Of a stretch of 64,000 nucleotides of DNA, positions 1 to 9,501 are shown piece after piece (position 1 is the stretch's first letter; each line of letters begins with the position of its first letter). The DNA comes from Microbispora rosea (GTDB taxonomy: Bacteria; Actinomycetota; Actinomycetes; Streptosporangiales; Streptosporangiaceae): assembly GCF_900156315.1 (NCBI RefSeq), contig NZ_FTNI01000034.1, positions 1-64,000 on the forward strand, given 5' to 3'. Made by a program: the position numbers and the translations under genes. The notes beneath the pieces were generated by a model that saw only the letters and a list, made by a program, of their open reading frames with translations, ran no database searches and was not told the origin of the DNA.

Positions 1-1
1 C

Positions 2-463
2 TGCGACAAGGGCTACGACCCCGTACGCAACACCTTCACCCAGTCCTACGGCTCCCGCGAACTGGACGCCGCACTCCTCCAGATCCCCATCGTCGGCTTC
101 CTCCCCCCCGACGACCCCCGCGTCATCGGCACCGTCGAAGCCATCGAACGCGAACTCATGACCGACGGCTTCGTCCTGCGCTACCCCCTCGCCGAAGACA
201 ACCCCGTCGATGGCCTCCCCGGCCGCGAAGGCGCCTTCCTCGCCTGCAGCTTCTGGCTCGCCGAAGCCCGCGCAATGATCGGCCGCCACAACGACGCCGT
301 CGAACTCTTCCAACACCTCATCGCCCTCACCAACGACGTCGGCCTCCTCGCCGAGGAATACGACCCCACAACAGACCGCCAACTCGGCAACTTCCCCCAA
401 GCCTTCAGCCACATCCACCTGATCCGTACGGCCCGGGCGCTGACCCGCTACGCCGGGCGGTAG
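2..463 (+). CDS. Glycoside hydrolase family 15 protein, C-terminal part (5' end outside window)
   Basis: This is the last 153 codons of a GH15 (glucoamylase/trehalase-type) enzyme, which hydrolyses terminal alpha-glucosidic bonds by inversion. Visible family signatures are YGSRELDAALLQIP, GREGAFLACSFWLAEA and the C-terminal LAEEYDP...LGNFPQAFSH block. The Glu of the LAEEYDP segment lies where GH15 enzymes carry the catalytic base. The substrate (trehalose or maltodextrin) cannot be decided from this part. Codon use differs from the rest of the window: Glu is almost always GAA and Leu is mostly CTC, whereas the neighbours use GAG and CTG. It converges with and overlaps the next gene by 16 bp. 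Confidence 0.85.
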   Translation, partial: CDKGYDPVRNTFTQSYGSRELDAALLQIPIVGFLPPDDPRVIGTVEAIERELMTDGFVLRYPLAEDNPVDGLPGREGAFLACSFWLAEARAMIGRHNDAVELFQHLIALTNDVGLLAEEYDPTTDRQLGNFPQAFSHIHLIRTARALTRYAGR

Positions 464-1338
464 CCGAGGCTCCTGGCGCACTCCCGGAACCCGAGCGACC
501 GGTAGAGCCGGGCGGGCGCCGGATAGGCGTCGTCGCCGCGCGGGCTCACCACCGCCCGCCGTGCGCCCGCCCGCCGCGCCGCATCCAGCGCGGCCAGGCA
601 GACGGCCCGCGCGAGGCCGCGCCCGCGGTGGCCCGGCGCGGTGCCGGCCGGCTCGATCCGGGCGGCCCGGTTGGCCTCGTCCAGCCACACCAGGCAGAAC
701 GCCGCGGCGCTCCCGTCCGGCGCCTCGGCGATCCAGTCCAGGTCCGGCCGATACGGCCAGGCCCGCCGGACCGCTTGGTAGCTCTCCTCGGTCACGCGCG
801 ACGGGTGGAACGCCGCCCGGTGCGCGGCGGCGCGTCGCGGGACGTCGGCGTCGCCCACCGCGCGCAGGCGGTATCCGGCGGGCGGGCGCGGGGCGGGCAG
901 GCCGTCGTCCAAGTCCATGACCATGTGCAGGAAGAAGGGCCCGTCGCCGGCACGCCGATAGCCGTGCCGTTCGAGCGCCGGGAACAGGTGCGTCTCGGTG
1001 CTGGAGACCGTGACCGAACGGACCTGCCCGGGCGCTGTCGCGGGCACCGTCGCCGCGAACCAGCCCAGGACCTCGCCGGCCAGCGCGGGGTGGCGCGGGT
1101 CGGCCGCCAGACCGAGGTGGCCGGAATCGGCCCATCCCCAGGCCGCGGTCGCGTCACCGGCGTCCCAGAGCATGGTCGGCCACTCGTGCTCCCTGCCCGT
1201 GTGCTGGAAGCGTTCCCACGCCAGGTCGCCGACGTGCCAGGTCGCCCCGGGCGACCACAACCGGGCGGCGAGGTGCTGCATCGCCCGCAGGTCGTCCGCC
1301 CCGGCGTACGGTCTGCGGTCGAAGCGCGCGGTCGTCAT
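448..1338 (-). CDS. GNAT-family N-acetyltransferase
   Basis: A 296-residue protein of the GNAT superfamily. The C-terminal half carries the acetyl-CoA pyrophosphate loop (GHRGRGLARAV, about residue 240), followed by the usual final strand and helix (RLYRSLGFRE). The N-terminal half looks like a degenerate second GNAT fold, a common arrangement in actinobacterial two-domain acetyltransferases. The start is taken at the ATG before TTARFDRR; the upstream open frame is low-quality and consists partly of the 15-bp repeats at 1381-1425. The substrate is unknown. The 3' end overlaps the convergent GH15 gene by 16 bp. Confidence 0.75.
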   Translation of the reverse strand: MTTARFDRRPYAGADDLRAMQHLAARLWSPGATWHVGDLAWERFQHTGREHEWPTMLWDAGDATAAWGWADSGHLGLAADPRHPALAGEVLGWFAATVPATAPGQVRSVTVSSTETHLFPALERHGYRRAGDGPFFLHMVMDLDDGLPAPRPPAGYRLRAVGDADVPRRAAAHRAAFHPSRVTEESYQAVRRAWPYRPDLDWIAEAPDGSAAAFCLVWLDEANRAARIEPAGTAPGHRGRGLARAVCLAALDAARRAGARRAVVSPRGDDAYPAPARLYRSLGFRECARSLGYRPA

Positions 1339-1380
1339 GCCGGCCAGTCTCACCCCGGCCGGCGTCCCCCCGCACGCGAT

Positions 1381-1425
1381 TTCCGGTGCGGCTACTTCCG
1401 GCGCGGCTACTTCTGGCCGGCGATG
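1381..1425. repeat. 15-bp direct repeat spanning the stop of the 301-aa gene
   Basis: Two near-identical 15-bp units occupy 1381-1395 and 1396-1410, with a partial third at 1411-1425. On the minus strand the core is CGCCGGAAGTAGCC. The stop codon TAG (1407-1409) of the upstream gene lies in one copy and is repeated in frame in the next. It is one of five arrays in this window anchored on a stop codon. Confidence 0.7.
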
Positions 1426-2312
1426 CGGGCGAGGAGCCGGGCGAACTCCGGCGGCGGCGCGACGACCAGCCTGGTCTGCCCGTCGTGGCTGATGAGGTCG
1501 GCCTGGATGCGGGTCAGCTTGCCCCTGCGCCACCAGTACACGTGGGGGCTCAGCCCGTCGGCCCGGCCGGCGTGCTCCCGGTGGGCGAAGATGCGCAGGC
1601 GCTCGATCGCGCGGACCACGCCGATGCCGGCCACCGGGTGCACCGCGACCATCCCCCGGTGCGGCAGCACGGCGAGCATGCCGTCCTCGGGCACGTCCAT
1701 GTACGCCGTCAGGCGGCGCAGGTGGGCCGCCGCGCTGGGCGCGGTCAGCAGCGACACCTCGGTCCCGGCGAGGTCGAGCCGCGACACGGTGGGCCGCTCG
1801 TCGGTCAGGGCGTTGCCGACGGCCACGTCGAGCGCCTCGGCCGGCGGGATGGGCCAGCAGAAGGCCTCCTCCGGCCGCACCGGACGGGCGCCGACGGTCA
1901 GCACCTCGATCAGGTCGGCGCTGAGGTGGCGGCCGATGATCCGGGAGGGGTCGGGGAAGGCCGGGTCGTCGGCGGCGTGGACCCGCGTGCGCAGCAGCGG
2001 CTTGATGGGCGTGAGGTTGCAGGCGTCGAACGGCTCGCCCGACACGGCGTGCGCCAGGTGCTCGGAGACCAGCATCGGCCAGTCCTCGCGGGCACGGCGA
2101 CCGGCCTCCCGGCGCAGGCCGACGAGGTTCACCTCCCGCTCACGCTCGGGCGAGGTCAGCCGCAGGAAGGTGCCGTCGGCCGCGAACGCGCAGGTATAGC
2201 CCATGGTCTCGGCGACCAGGGCCAGCAGGGAGTCGAGATCGACGTCCTCGACAGCTCTCGGGGCGGGATGGTCCGGCCGCGTCCGGCTGAGCAGTCGCCG
2301 CAAGAGTCCCAA
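1407..2312 (-). CDS. Conserved hypothetical protein, 301 aa
   Basis: I do not recognise this family. The protein is soluble, with no signal peptide or membrane segment. It opens with a basic segment (GLLRRLLSR), then alternates predicted helices with a middle part rich in LTPIKPLLRTR and EVLTVGARPV, and ends in a strand-rich half (VYWWRRGKLTRIQADLISHD). The TTG start at 2312 is chosen because AAGGG precedes it by six bases and the upstream frame runs into the LD-carboxypeptidase gene. It is followed by a stop-spanning repeat. It is transcribed behind the LD-carboxypeptidase gene with a 44-bp gap, so the two may share a transcript. Confidence 0.6.
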   Translation of the reverse strand: MGLLRRLLSRTRPDHPAPRAVEDVDLDSLLALVAETMGYTCAFAADGTFLRLTSPEREREVNLVGLRREAGRRAREDWPMLVSEHLAHAVSGEPFDACNLTPIKPLLRTRVHAADDPAFPDPSRIIGRHLSADLIEVLTVGARPVRPEEAFCWPIPPAEALDVAVGNALTDERPTVSRLDLAGTEVSLLTAPSAAAHLRRLTAYMDVPEDGMLAVLPHRGMVAVHPVAGIGVVRAIERLRIFAHREHAGRADGLSPHVYWWRRGKLTRIQADLISHDGQTRLVVAPPPEFARLLARIAGQK

Positions 2313-2356
2313 CGCACCATCCCTTCGCCGCCGCCCGGATGCCTCCGGGGCGGGTC

Positions 2357-3319
2357 TCAGGTTGCCGCGTCCGAGTCGCGGAACATGCCCAGGAGAGAAC
2401 ACGATTCGGCAACAATAGCCACATTCGTCTCCAACCACACACTCATCTGTGGTGTGCCGTGGCCCACAGGCAGCCCCGCCAGCACCGGGACGCCCAGCGG
2501 GGCCAGGCGTTCGGCCAGCATGGGCAGCGGGTCGCCGCAGTCCACCCACGATCCCAGCACGATGCCCGCCGCCCCGTCGAGACACCCGGCCTGCAGTAGT
2601 TGCGTCACCATGCGGTCGATCCGGTACGGCTCCTCGGTGACGTCCTCCAGCAGCACGATGCGGCCCCGCCCGCGCAGCGCGTACGGCGTGCCGCACAGGG
2701 CGGCGAGCAGGGCGAGGTTGCCTCCCGTGAGCGGGCCCTCGGCCCGGCCCGGCACGATCACCCGGTCGCCCGTGACCGGCGCGGGCGTGCCGCCCTCGAA
2801 CAGGGCCTCCCGCAGGTGGGCGAAGGTGGCCGGCTCGGGCCCCTCCGGGCCGCCGATCGTCGCCGTCGCCGGCATCGGCCCGAACAGCGTCGCCAGGCCC
2901 AGCCGGTCGGCGAAGGCCCGGTGCAGCGCGGTGATGTCGCTCGACCCGAGCAGGATCTTCGGACCGGCCGCCGCCATGGCGTCCCAGTCCAGCAGCCCGA
3001 GCAGCCGGGTGGTGCCGTAGCCGCCCCTGGCGCAGACGACCGCCGCCACCCCGGGATCGCACCACGCGTCCTGGAGGTCGGCCGCCCGCGCGGCGTCCGG
3101 CCCGGCCAGGTAGCCCTCCCGCGCGAGGATCGACGCCCCGTGCACGACCCGCAGCCCGAGCCCGGTCAGGAGCTCGGTGCCGTGCTCGAGCAGTACGGGG
3201 TCGACGGGACCGGCCGGCGCGACCAGCGCGACGGTGTCACCCGGCCGCAGCCGCCGCGGCAGGCTCCGGACCGTTACCGAGGCGTCACCGCCCGCCCCGC
3301 CCGGGAAGCGCTCGCTCAC
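2357..3319 (-). CDS. ldcA: LD-carboxypeptidase, peptidase family S66
   Basis: A 320-residue LdcA/MccF-family serine peptidase. Characterised LD-carboxypeptidases release the terminal D-Ala from murein tetrapeptides during peptidoglycan recycling; MccF relatives cleave acylated nucleotides such as microcin C. The nucleophile elbow is ILLGSSDIT (about residue 128), the acidic residue sits in IVLLEDVTEEPYRIDR, and the catalytic His is in LPVGHGTPQMS. The N-terminal LRPGDTVALVAPAGPVD is typical of the family. There is no signal peptide, so a cytoplasmic site is expected. It is divergent from the sulfotransferase gene with almost no space between them. Confidence 0.88.
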   Translation of the reverse strand: MSERFPGGAGGDASVTVRSLPRRLRPGDTVALVAPAGPVDPVLLEHGTELLTGLGLRVVHGASILAREGYLAGPDAARAADLQDAWCDPGVAAVVCARGGYGTTRLLGLLDWDAMAAAGPKILLGSSDITALHRAFADRLGLATLFGPMPATATIGGPEGPEPATFAHLREALFEGGTPAPVTGDRVIVPGRAEGPLTGGNLALLAALCGTPYALRGRGRIVLLEDVTEEPYRIDRMVTQLLQAGCLDGAAGIVLGSWVDCGDPLPMLAERLAPLGVPVLAGLPVGHGTPQMSVWLETNVAIVAESCSLLGMFRDSDAAT

Positions 3320-3350
3320 CCTTCAAAGGGTGTCAGACTTAGCGGTATCT

Positions 3351-4229
3351 ATGCGACCTCCGACGCACATCCTCGTGGTCAACGGTGTCAAGGTCCGCCG
3401 TCCGGTGTTCGTTGTCGCGGCGCCGCACTCCGGCGTGGACCTGCTGGGCCGTGCCCTCAAGCGCTCGCCCGGCTTCCACGTGACCATGGGCAGGGGCCCG
3501 GTGGCCCGGGTCGTCTACGCCTTCGCCAGGAGGCCGTCGATCGCCCGCAGCGGCGGCGCCCCGCAGGTGCTGCGCGACGTGCTCGCGGAGGCGTGGCAGG
3601 TGGTCCCGGCGGCGTGCGCGGAGTGCACGGCCACCTGCCGGGAGGCGGGCGGCATCGTCGGGGCGGGGCCCTGCGTCGGGCCGGGCTCGCTGTCCCGGTT
3701 CGGCGACGCCAGCCCCGACCTGCTCTACAGCGCGCCGGTGCTGCTGCAGGCATTCCCCGACGCCCGGCTCATCCAGATCATCCGCGACGGCCGTGACGTC
3801 GTCGCCGACATGCTCGCCGACCCCGCCTGCATGACCTGGGTCAAGCCCCACATGCTGAGCGAGGACGCCGAGTTTCCCAATCCGTTCCTCGGCGTGCGCT
3901 CGGCCGAGCACCGCGAGCGCTGGGCCGCGATGCCGCCCGCGGGCAAGTGCGCCCTGCGCTGGCGCGGCGCCGTACGGCTGAGCGCCGCCCTGCGCCACGA
4001 GCTGCCCGCCGAGCACCTGCTCACCCTGCGGTACGAGGACGTGGTGGCCTCGCCGGGAGACGCGATCGACGCGGTGTCGTCGTTCCTGGAGGCCAAGATC
4101 TCCACGATCGCGCTGTACGGCGCGGCGATCCCCCGGCCGGGGAGCTGGCGCAGGCGGCTGCCGGCCGAGGACGCCGAGCTCGTGGAGAAGGTGGCCAGGG
4201 AGGAGCTCGCCCGCCTCGGCTACCGCTGA
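3351..4229 (+). CDS. PAPS-dependent sulfotransferase family protein
   Basis: A 292-residue protein resembling bacterial sulfotransferases that move sulfate from PAPS to a small-molecule or glycan acceptor. The N-terminal 5'-phosphosulfate loop is seen as PVFVVAAPHSGVDLLGRAL, with the usual SG but not the classical Lys/Thr pair. The 3'-phosphate site is IQIIRDGRDVVADML, followed by LTLRYEDVVASPGD. A Cys-rich patch (CAECTATC) lies near residue 95. The start could also be GTG at 3330, after CAAAG. The target is not deducible. It may share a compact divergent promoter with ldcA. Confidence 0.78.
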   Translation: MRPPTHILVVNGVKVRRPVFVVAAPHSGVDLLGRALKRSPGFHVTMGRGPVARVVYAFARRPSIARSGGAPQVLRDVLAEAWQVVPAACAECTATCREAGGIVGAGPCVGPGSLSRFGDASPDLLYSAPVLLQAFPDARLIQIIRDGRDVVADMLADPACMTWVKPHMLSEDAEFPNPFLGVRSAEHRERWAAMPPAGKCALRWRGAVRLSAALRHELPAEHLLTLRYEDVVASPGDAIDAVSSFLEAKISTIALYGAAIPRPGSWRRRLPAEDAELVEKVAREELARLGYR

Positions 4230-4257
4230 GCCGTCATCCCACAGCCCGCCGTGGGCC

Positions 4258-6144
4258 TCAGGAACCGCTCTGCCCTGACGCGGTGAACTGGGTGCGGTAC
4301 AGCTCGGCGTAGGCGCCGCCCCGCTCCAGCAGCTCCTCGTGCCGGCCGCGCTCGACGACCCGGCCGTCCTCGACCACCAGGATCGTGTCGGCCTCGCGGA
4401 TGGTCGACAACCGGTGGGCGATCACCAGCGACGTCCTCCCGCGCAGCGCGGTCTTCAGCGCCTGCTGCACCGCGGCCTCGGATTCGGAGTCCAGGTGGGC
4501 GGTGGCCTCGTCCAGCACCACCACCCGCGGCGCCTTCAGCAGGAGCCGGGCCAGGGCGATGCGCTGTTTCTCCCCTCCGGAAAGCCGGTAGCCGCGGTCG
4601 CCGACGACCGTCTCCAGCTCCTCCGGCAGGTTCTTGACCAGGTCGGCGATCTGGGCCGCGCGCAGGGCCTCCCAGACCTCCTCGTCGGTCGCCTCCGGAC
4701 GGGCGTAGCGGAGGTTGCTGCCGATCGTGTCGTGGAACAGGTGGGCGTCCTGCATGACCACTCCCACCGTGTCCCTGATGCCGTCCAGGGTGGCGTCGCG
4801 GACGTCCATGCCGTTGATCCGGACGGCCCCCTCGTCCACGTCGTACAGCCGGGACACCAGTGAGGTGATGGTCGTCTTGCCCGCGCCCGAGTGGCCGACG
4901 AGCGCCACCAGCTCGCCCGGGTGCGCGGTGAACGACACGCCCTTGAGCACCTCCTGGGAGGGCCCGGTGTCCGGGCGGGCCACCGACTCCAGCGATGCCA
5001 GCGAGACATCGGAGGCGGCCGGGTAGCGGAAGCGGACGTCGTCGAACTCGATCGTGACCGGCCCCTCGGGGACCGGCCGCGCATCCGGCTTCTCGGCGAC
5101 CATCGGCTTGAGGTCGAGCACCTCGAAGACCCGGTCGAAGCTCACCAGCGCGGTCATCACGTCCACGTGGACGTTCGACAGGCTGGTCAGCGGGCCGTAC
5201 AGGCGCATGAGCAGGGACGACTGGGCGACCAGGGTGCCGAGCGCGAAGGCCCCGGAGATCGCCAGCACGCCGCCGAGGCCGTAGACGAGCGCGGTCGCCA
5301 GCGCGGCGACCAGGCCGAGCGCGATGCGGAACACCGTGCCGTACATGGCGACGATCACGCCCACGTCGCGGACCCGGCCCGCGCGCTCCGCGAAGTGGAG
5401 CGCCTCGTCGTCCGGCCTGCCGTACAGCTTGGCGACCATGGCCCCGGCCACGTTGAACCGCTCGGTCATCACCGAGCTCATCTCGGCGTCGAGCTGCATC
5501 TGCTCGCGGGTCAGCGCGGACATCCGGCGGCCGACCCACTTCGCCGGGAAGATGAAGATCGGCAACAGGACCAGCGCGACCAGCGTGACCTGCCACGACA
5601 GCACGAGCATGGTGCCGAGCACCATGACCAGGCTGATGACGTTGGACACCACCGACGACAGCGTGCTGGTGATGGCCCGCTGCGCTCCGATGACGTCGGT
5701 GTTCAGGCGGGAGACCAGTGCGCCGGTCTGGGCCCGCATGAAGAACGCGACCGGCATGCGCTGCACGTGGTCGAAGACCTCGGTGCGCAGGTTGTAGATC
5801 AGGCCCTCGCCGATGCGTGAGGAATACCACCGCTGCAGCAGGCCGAGCCCGGCGTCCAGCACCGCGAGCCCCGCGATCGCCACGGCGAGCCACACCACCA
5901 CGTCGACCCGCTTGGGGGTGATGCCGTAATCGATGATCGCCTTCATCAGCAGCGGGTTGGCGACCACGATGACCGCGTCGACCACGACCAGCGCGAGGAA
6001 ACCGGCGATCTGGGCGCGGAACGGCCGGGCGTAGCCGGCGATGCGCCGGACGGTCCCCGGCGCGATCCGCTCCTTCGTCACGGAGCTGTCACGCCGTAAG
6101 GACCGCATCACCTGGAAGCCGTAGCCCCCGTTCATCATCGACAT
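4258..6144 (-). CDS. ABC transporter, fused permease and ATPase (exporter type)
   Basis: A 628-residue half-transporter. About six membrane segments occupy residues 35-300, followed by a nucleotide-binding domain. Visible motifs are Walker A GHSGAGKTT (417-425), Q-loop VVMQDAHLF, signature LSGGEKQRIA (521) and Walker B VVVLDEAT (541), then the AHR switch His. This is the MsbA/BmrA-like type IV exporter layout; such proteins work as dimers and export lipids or drugs. Substrate unknown. It stands alone, convergent with the sulfotransferase gene. The first two Met codons (6144 and 6135) are both possible starts. Confidence 0.92.
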   Translation of the reverse strand: MSMMNGGYGFQVMRSLRRDSSVTKERIAPGTVRRIAGYARPFRAQIAGFLALVVVDAVIVVANPLLMKAIIDYGITPKRVDVVVWLAVAIAGLAVLDAGLGLLQRWYSSRIGEGLIYNLRTEVFDHVQRMPVAFFMRAQTGALVSRLNTDVIGAQRAITSTLSSVVSNVISLVMVLGTMLVLSWQVTLVALVLLPIFIFPAKWVGRRMSALTREQMQLDAEMSSVMTERFNVAGAMVAKLYGRPDDEALHFAERAGRVRDVGVIVAMYGTVFRIALGLVAALATALVYGLGGVLAISGAFALGTLVAQSSLLMRLYGPLTSLSNVHVDVMTALVSFDRVFEVLDLKPMVAEKPDARPVPEGPVTIEFDDVRFRYPAASDVSLASLESVARPDTGPSQEVLKGVSFTAHPGELVALVGHSGAGKTTITSLVSRLYDVDEGAVRINGMDVRDATLDGIRDTVGVVMQDAHLFHDTIGSNLRYARPEATDEEVWEALRAAQIADLVKNLPEELETVVGDRGYRLSGGEKQRIALARLLLKAPRVVVLDEATAHLDSESEAAVQQALKTALRGRTSLVIAHRLSTIREADTILVVEDGRVVERGRHEELLERGGAYAELYRTQFTASGQSGS

Positions 6145-6199
6145 ATGCCGTACATCCTCCCAGCCGTGCAGCAGTGGGAGGACTCCCCCGATTCCGCCG

Positions 6200-6391
6200 T
6201 CAGCTCGAAGCGAACAGCACGTATCCGTTCGCCTCGGACATCGACCCTAGTTCGCCCGGAGCAGTGCCCATGAGCCCGGCCTGAACACTGCCCATAAGTC
6301 CGCCCCGAACACCGCCCATCAGCTCGGCTCGAACAGCGCCCTTCAGCTCGGCCTGAGCGGCGCCCTTCAGCTCGCCCCGAACAGCGCCCGG
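6200..6391. repeat. 24-bp tandem repeat, six units plus a distant copy, at the end of the hydratase-like gene
   Basis: Six head-to-tail 24-bp units run from 6248 to 6391 without gaps, starting at 6248, 6272, 6296, 6320, 6344 and 6368. A diverged copy lies at 6201-6220. The conserved minus-strand core reads GCGCTGTTCGGGGCGAGCTG. The unit at 6368-6391 is the last coding segment of the hydratase-like gene, so the array is that gene's own 3' end copied downstream. Divergence increases with distance from the gene. Confidence 0.9.
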
Positions 6392-7221
6392 ATGCGCGCC
6401 ACCTGCTCGACCCGCTCGGCGGCGGCCTGCTCCTCCAGCGTGCGCCCCGGCGCGGCCTGCAGCAGCCTCTTGGTGGCGGCCGCGGCGGCGCGGTCGGTCG
6501 CCAGCAGCGCGGCGGCCAGATCCTGCACGGCCTGGGCCAGCTCGGACGTGGGCACCGCGATCTCGGCCAGGCCGAGCCGTACGGCCTCGGCGGCCCCCAC
6601 GGTGCGCGCGGTCAGGCACATCTCGATGGCCCGGGGAACCCCCACGATGTCGGCCAGGGGCTTGGTCCCGGTCAGGTCGGGAACCAGCCCCAGCGCGGGC
6701 TCCTTCATGCAGAACTTCACGTCGTCGGCGACGACACGCAGGTCGCACGCGAGTGCGAGCTGGAAGCCCGCCCCGATCGCATGGCCCTGCACGGCCGCGA
6801 TCGACACGATCTCCGGCCTGCGCAGCCACAGGAAGCCCTTCTGGGCCTCCGCGATCCGCTGCTCGAACTCGGTGTCGCCGAGCGTCGCGGCGCTCGCGAA
6901 CGATTCCTGCCCGGGCACCCCCTCGGGCGTGAACATGCGCAGGTCGATTCCGGCTGAGAAGGACGGCCCCTCGCCTTTGACCACGACCACTCTCACCTGC
7001 TCCGGAAGGGTTTCCCCGATCCGGGCCAGGGCCGACCACATCGCGAACGTCTGAGCGTTGCGCTTGTCCGGCCGGTCCAAAGTGACGGTCGCGATCTCGC
7101 CGTCCACCTCGAAGCGCAGTCCGACCCCGGCCGGCTCGGCCGCCGAGATCGTCGACACATCGGAGCCCTCGCCCCTCCCACGGGCGTGCTCCAGATTCCC
7201 CCCCATTGCCGCTTCCGCCAT
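6367..7221 (-). CDS. Enoyl-CoA hydratase/isomerase family protein
   Basis: A 284-residue crotonase-fold protein acting on acyl-CoA thioesters. The oxyanion-hole segments are SFSAGIDLRMF and QGHAIGAGFQLALACDLRV. At the position of the first catalytic Glu of classical hydratases (GGGCE) it has Gln (GAGFQ). The second Glu appears kept (CMKEPALGL), followed by an Asp in LVPDLTG. It may therefore be an isomerase or another crotonase activity rather than a hydratase. The ATG at 7221 follows AGGAG by six bases; a GTG further in, before STISAAEP, also has a fair site. It ends inside the 24-bp repeat array. Confidence 0.8.
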   Translation of the reverse strand: MAEAAMGGNLEHARGRGEGSDVSTISAAEPAGVGLRFEVDGEIATVTLDRPDKRNAQTFAMWSALARIGETLPEQVRVVVVKGEGPSFSAGIDLRMFTPEGVPGQESFASAATLGDTEFEQRIAEAQKGFLWLRRPEIVSIAAVQGHAIGAGFQLALACDLRVVADDVKFCMKEPALGLVPDLTGTKPLADIVGVPRAIEMCLTARTVGAAEAVRLGLAEIAVPTSELAQAVQDLAAALLATDRAAAAATKRLLQAAPGRTLEEQAAAERVEQVARIRALFGAS

Positions 7222-7363
7222 GCCCTGCTCCTGCGTCCGGTGCGGAGCGACGTCGCCTCGCACGGCCGGTCCGGTGCGGCGCACCGTCCGTGCCGGGCGT
7301 CCGCCCTCCTGTTCATCCCGCGGTCGCGCCCGAGCTTACCGAATATCGTTCTGGCGAGTCGGA

Positions 7364-7405
7364 CGCGACCGCTCCTCCTTGCAGGAACGAGCGGCTGCGG
7401 TCGCG
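7364..7405 (-). terminator. Hairpin downstream of the small HTH gene
   Basis: A 9-bp perfect stem (CGCGACCGC paired with GCGGTCGCG) encloses 24 bases that hold a second short AGGA/TCCT stem. It lies 18 bp past the HTH stop on the minus strand and before the hydratase-like gene. There is no T-run, which is common in actinobacteria. Confidence 0.5.
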
Positions 7406-7422
7406 CGTCTTGAGGTGGATCT

Positions 7423-7638
7423 CTAGCGCTTGGACTTGCCCCGGGTCGCGCCGCCGCGCCCGCGCAGAGTCACCCCGGACTCGCTCAGGATGCGGTGGAT
7501 GAACCCGTACGACCGGCCGGTGGAAGCAGCCAGAGCGCGGATGCTCTCACCCGCGGAATAGCGCTTCTTGAGATCAGCGGCCAGCTTTTCCCGGTCGGCC
7601 CCGGTCACCCGGGTGCCCTTCTTCAGAGTCTCGGCCAC
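7423..7638 (-). CDS. Small helix-turn-helix protein, 71 aa
   Basis: A basic 71-residue protein made almost wholly of one HTH: ADLKKRYSAGESIRALAAS, then the recognition segment TGRSYGFIHRILSESGV, ending in a Gly/Arg/Lys tail (RGRGGATRGKSKR). Proteins of this type are widespread in actinomycetes and are presumed DNA-binding, with resolvase-like or Lsr2-tail-like architecture. The GTG start is supported by AGGAGGT four bases upstream. It is separated from the ABC-F gene by about 115 bp. Regulator or nucleoid protein cannot be decided from sequence. Confidence 0.8.
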   Translation of the reverse strand: MAETLKKGTRVTGADREKLAADLKKRYSAGESIRALAASTGRSYGFIHRILSESGVTLRGRGGATRGKSKR

Positions 7639-7753
7639 GAGTACCTCCTGTAGTGCCAGACTTCCGCAGCGTTACCTCAGCCCATGATCAGTCATTTCGA
7701 CGGGATCGGCTACCTACTCCGCGGGAAAAGATCCCTACCCGCTCAAATTAAGA

Positions 7754-9352
<1,599 letters not shown>

Positions 9353-9501
9353 GATTTAGGGGACACTCCCGTGGGTGATGAGGTCAGGATCGGCATCGGG
9401 AGCGATCAATCGGGAGTGCGCATGGGCTCAAGTGTAGTGCCGCCCCGTCCGTCAGCGCCTGCGCCGAAACCCCGGCCCGTGCCCCTCCGTCGCGCGGCCG
9501 G

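Noticed and set aside
628-3020. Long open frames on the plus strand across the GNAT and LD-carboxypeptidase genes
   Set aside because: Their protein sequences are Arg/Pro/Gly-rich without any family pattern. They mirror real genes on the other strand, a usual effect of very high GC.
6200-7039. Minus-strand frame that encodes an eight-residue repeat protein end
   Set aside because: The repeat is real DNA, but the upstream part of that frame is a shadow of the crotonase gene. No start and no coding bias support a separate protein.
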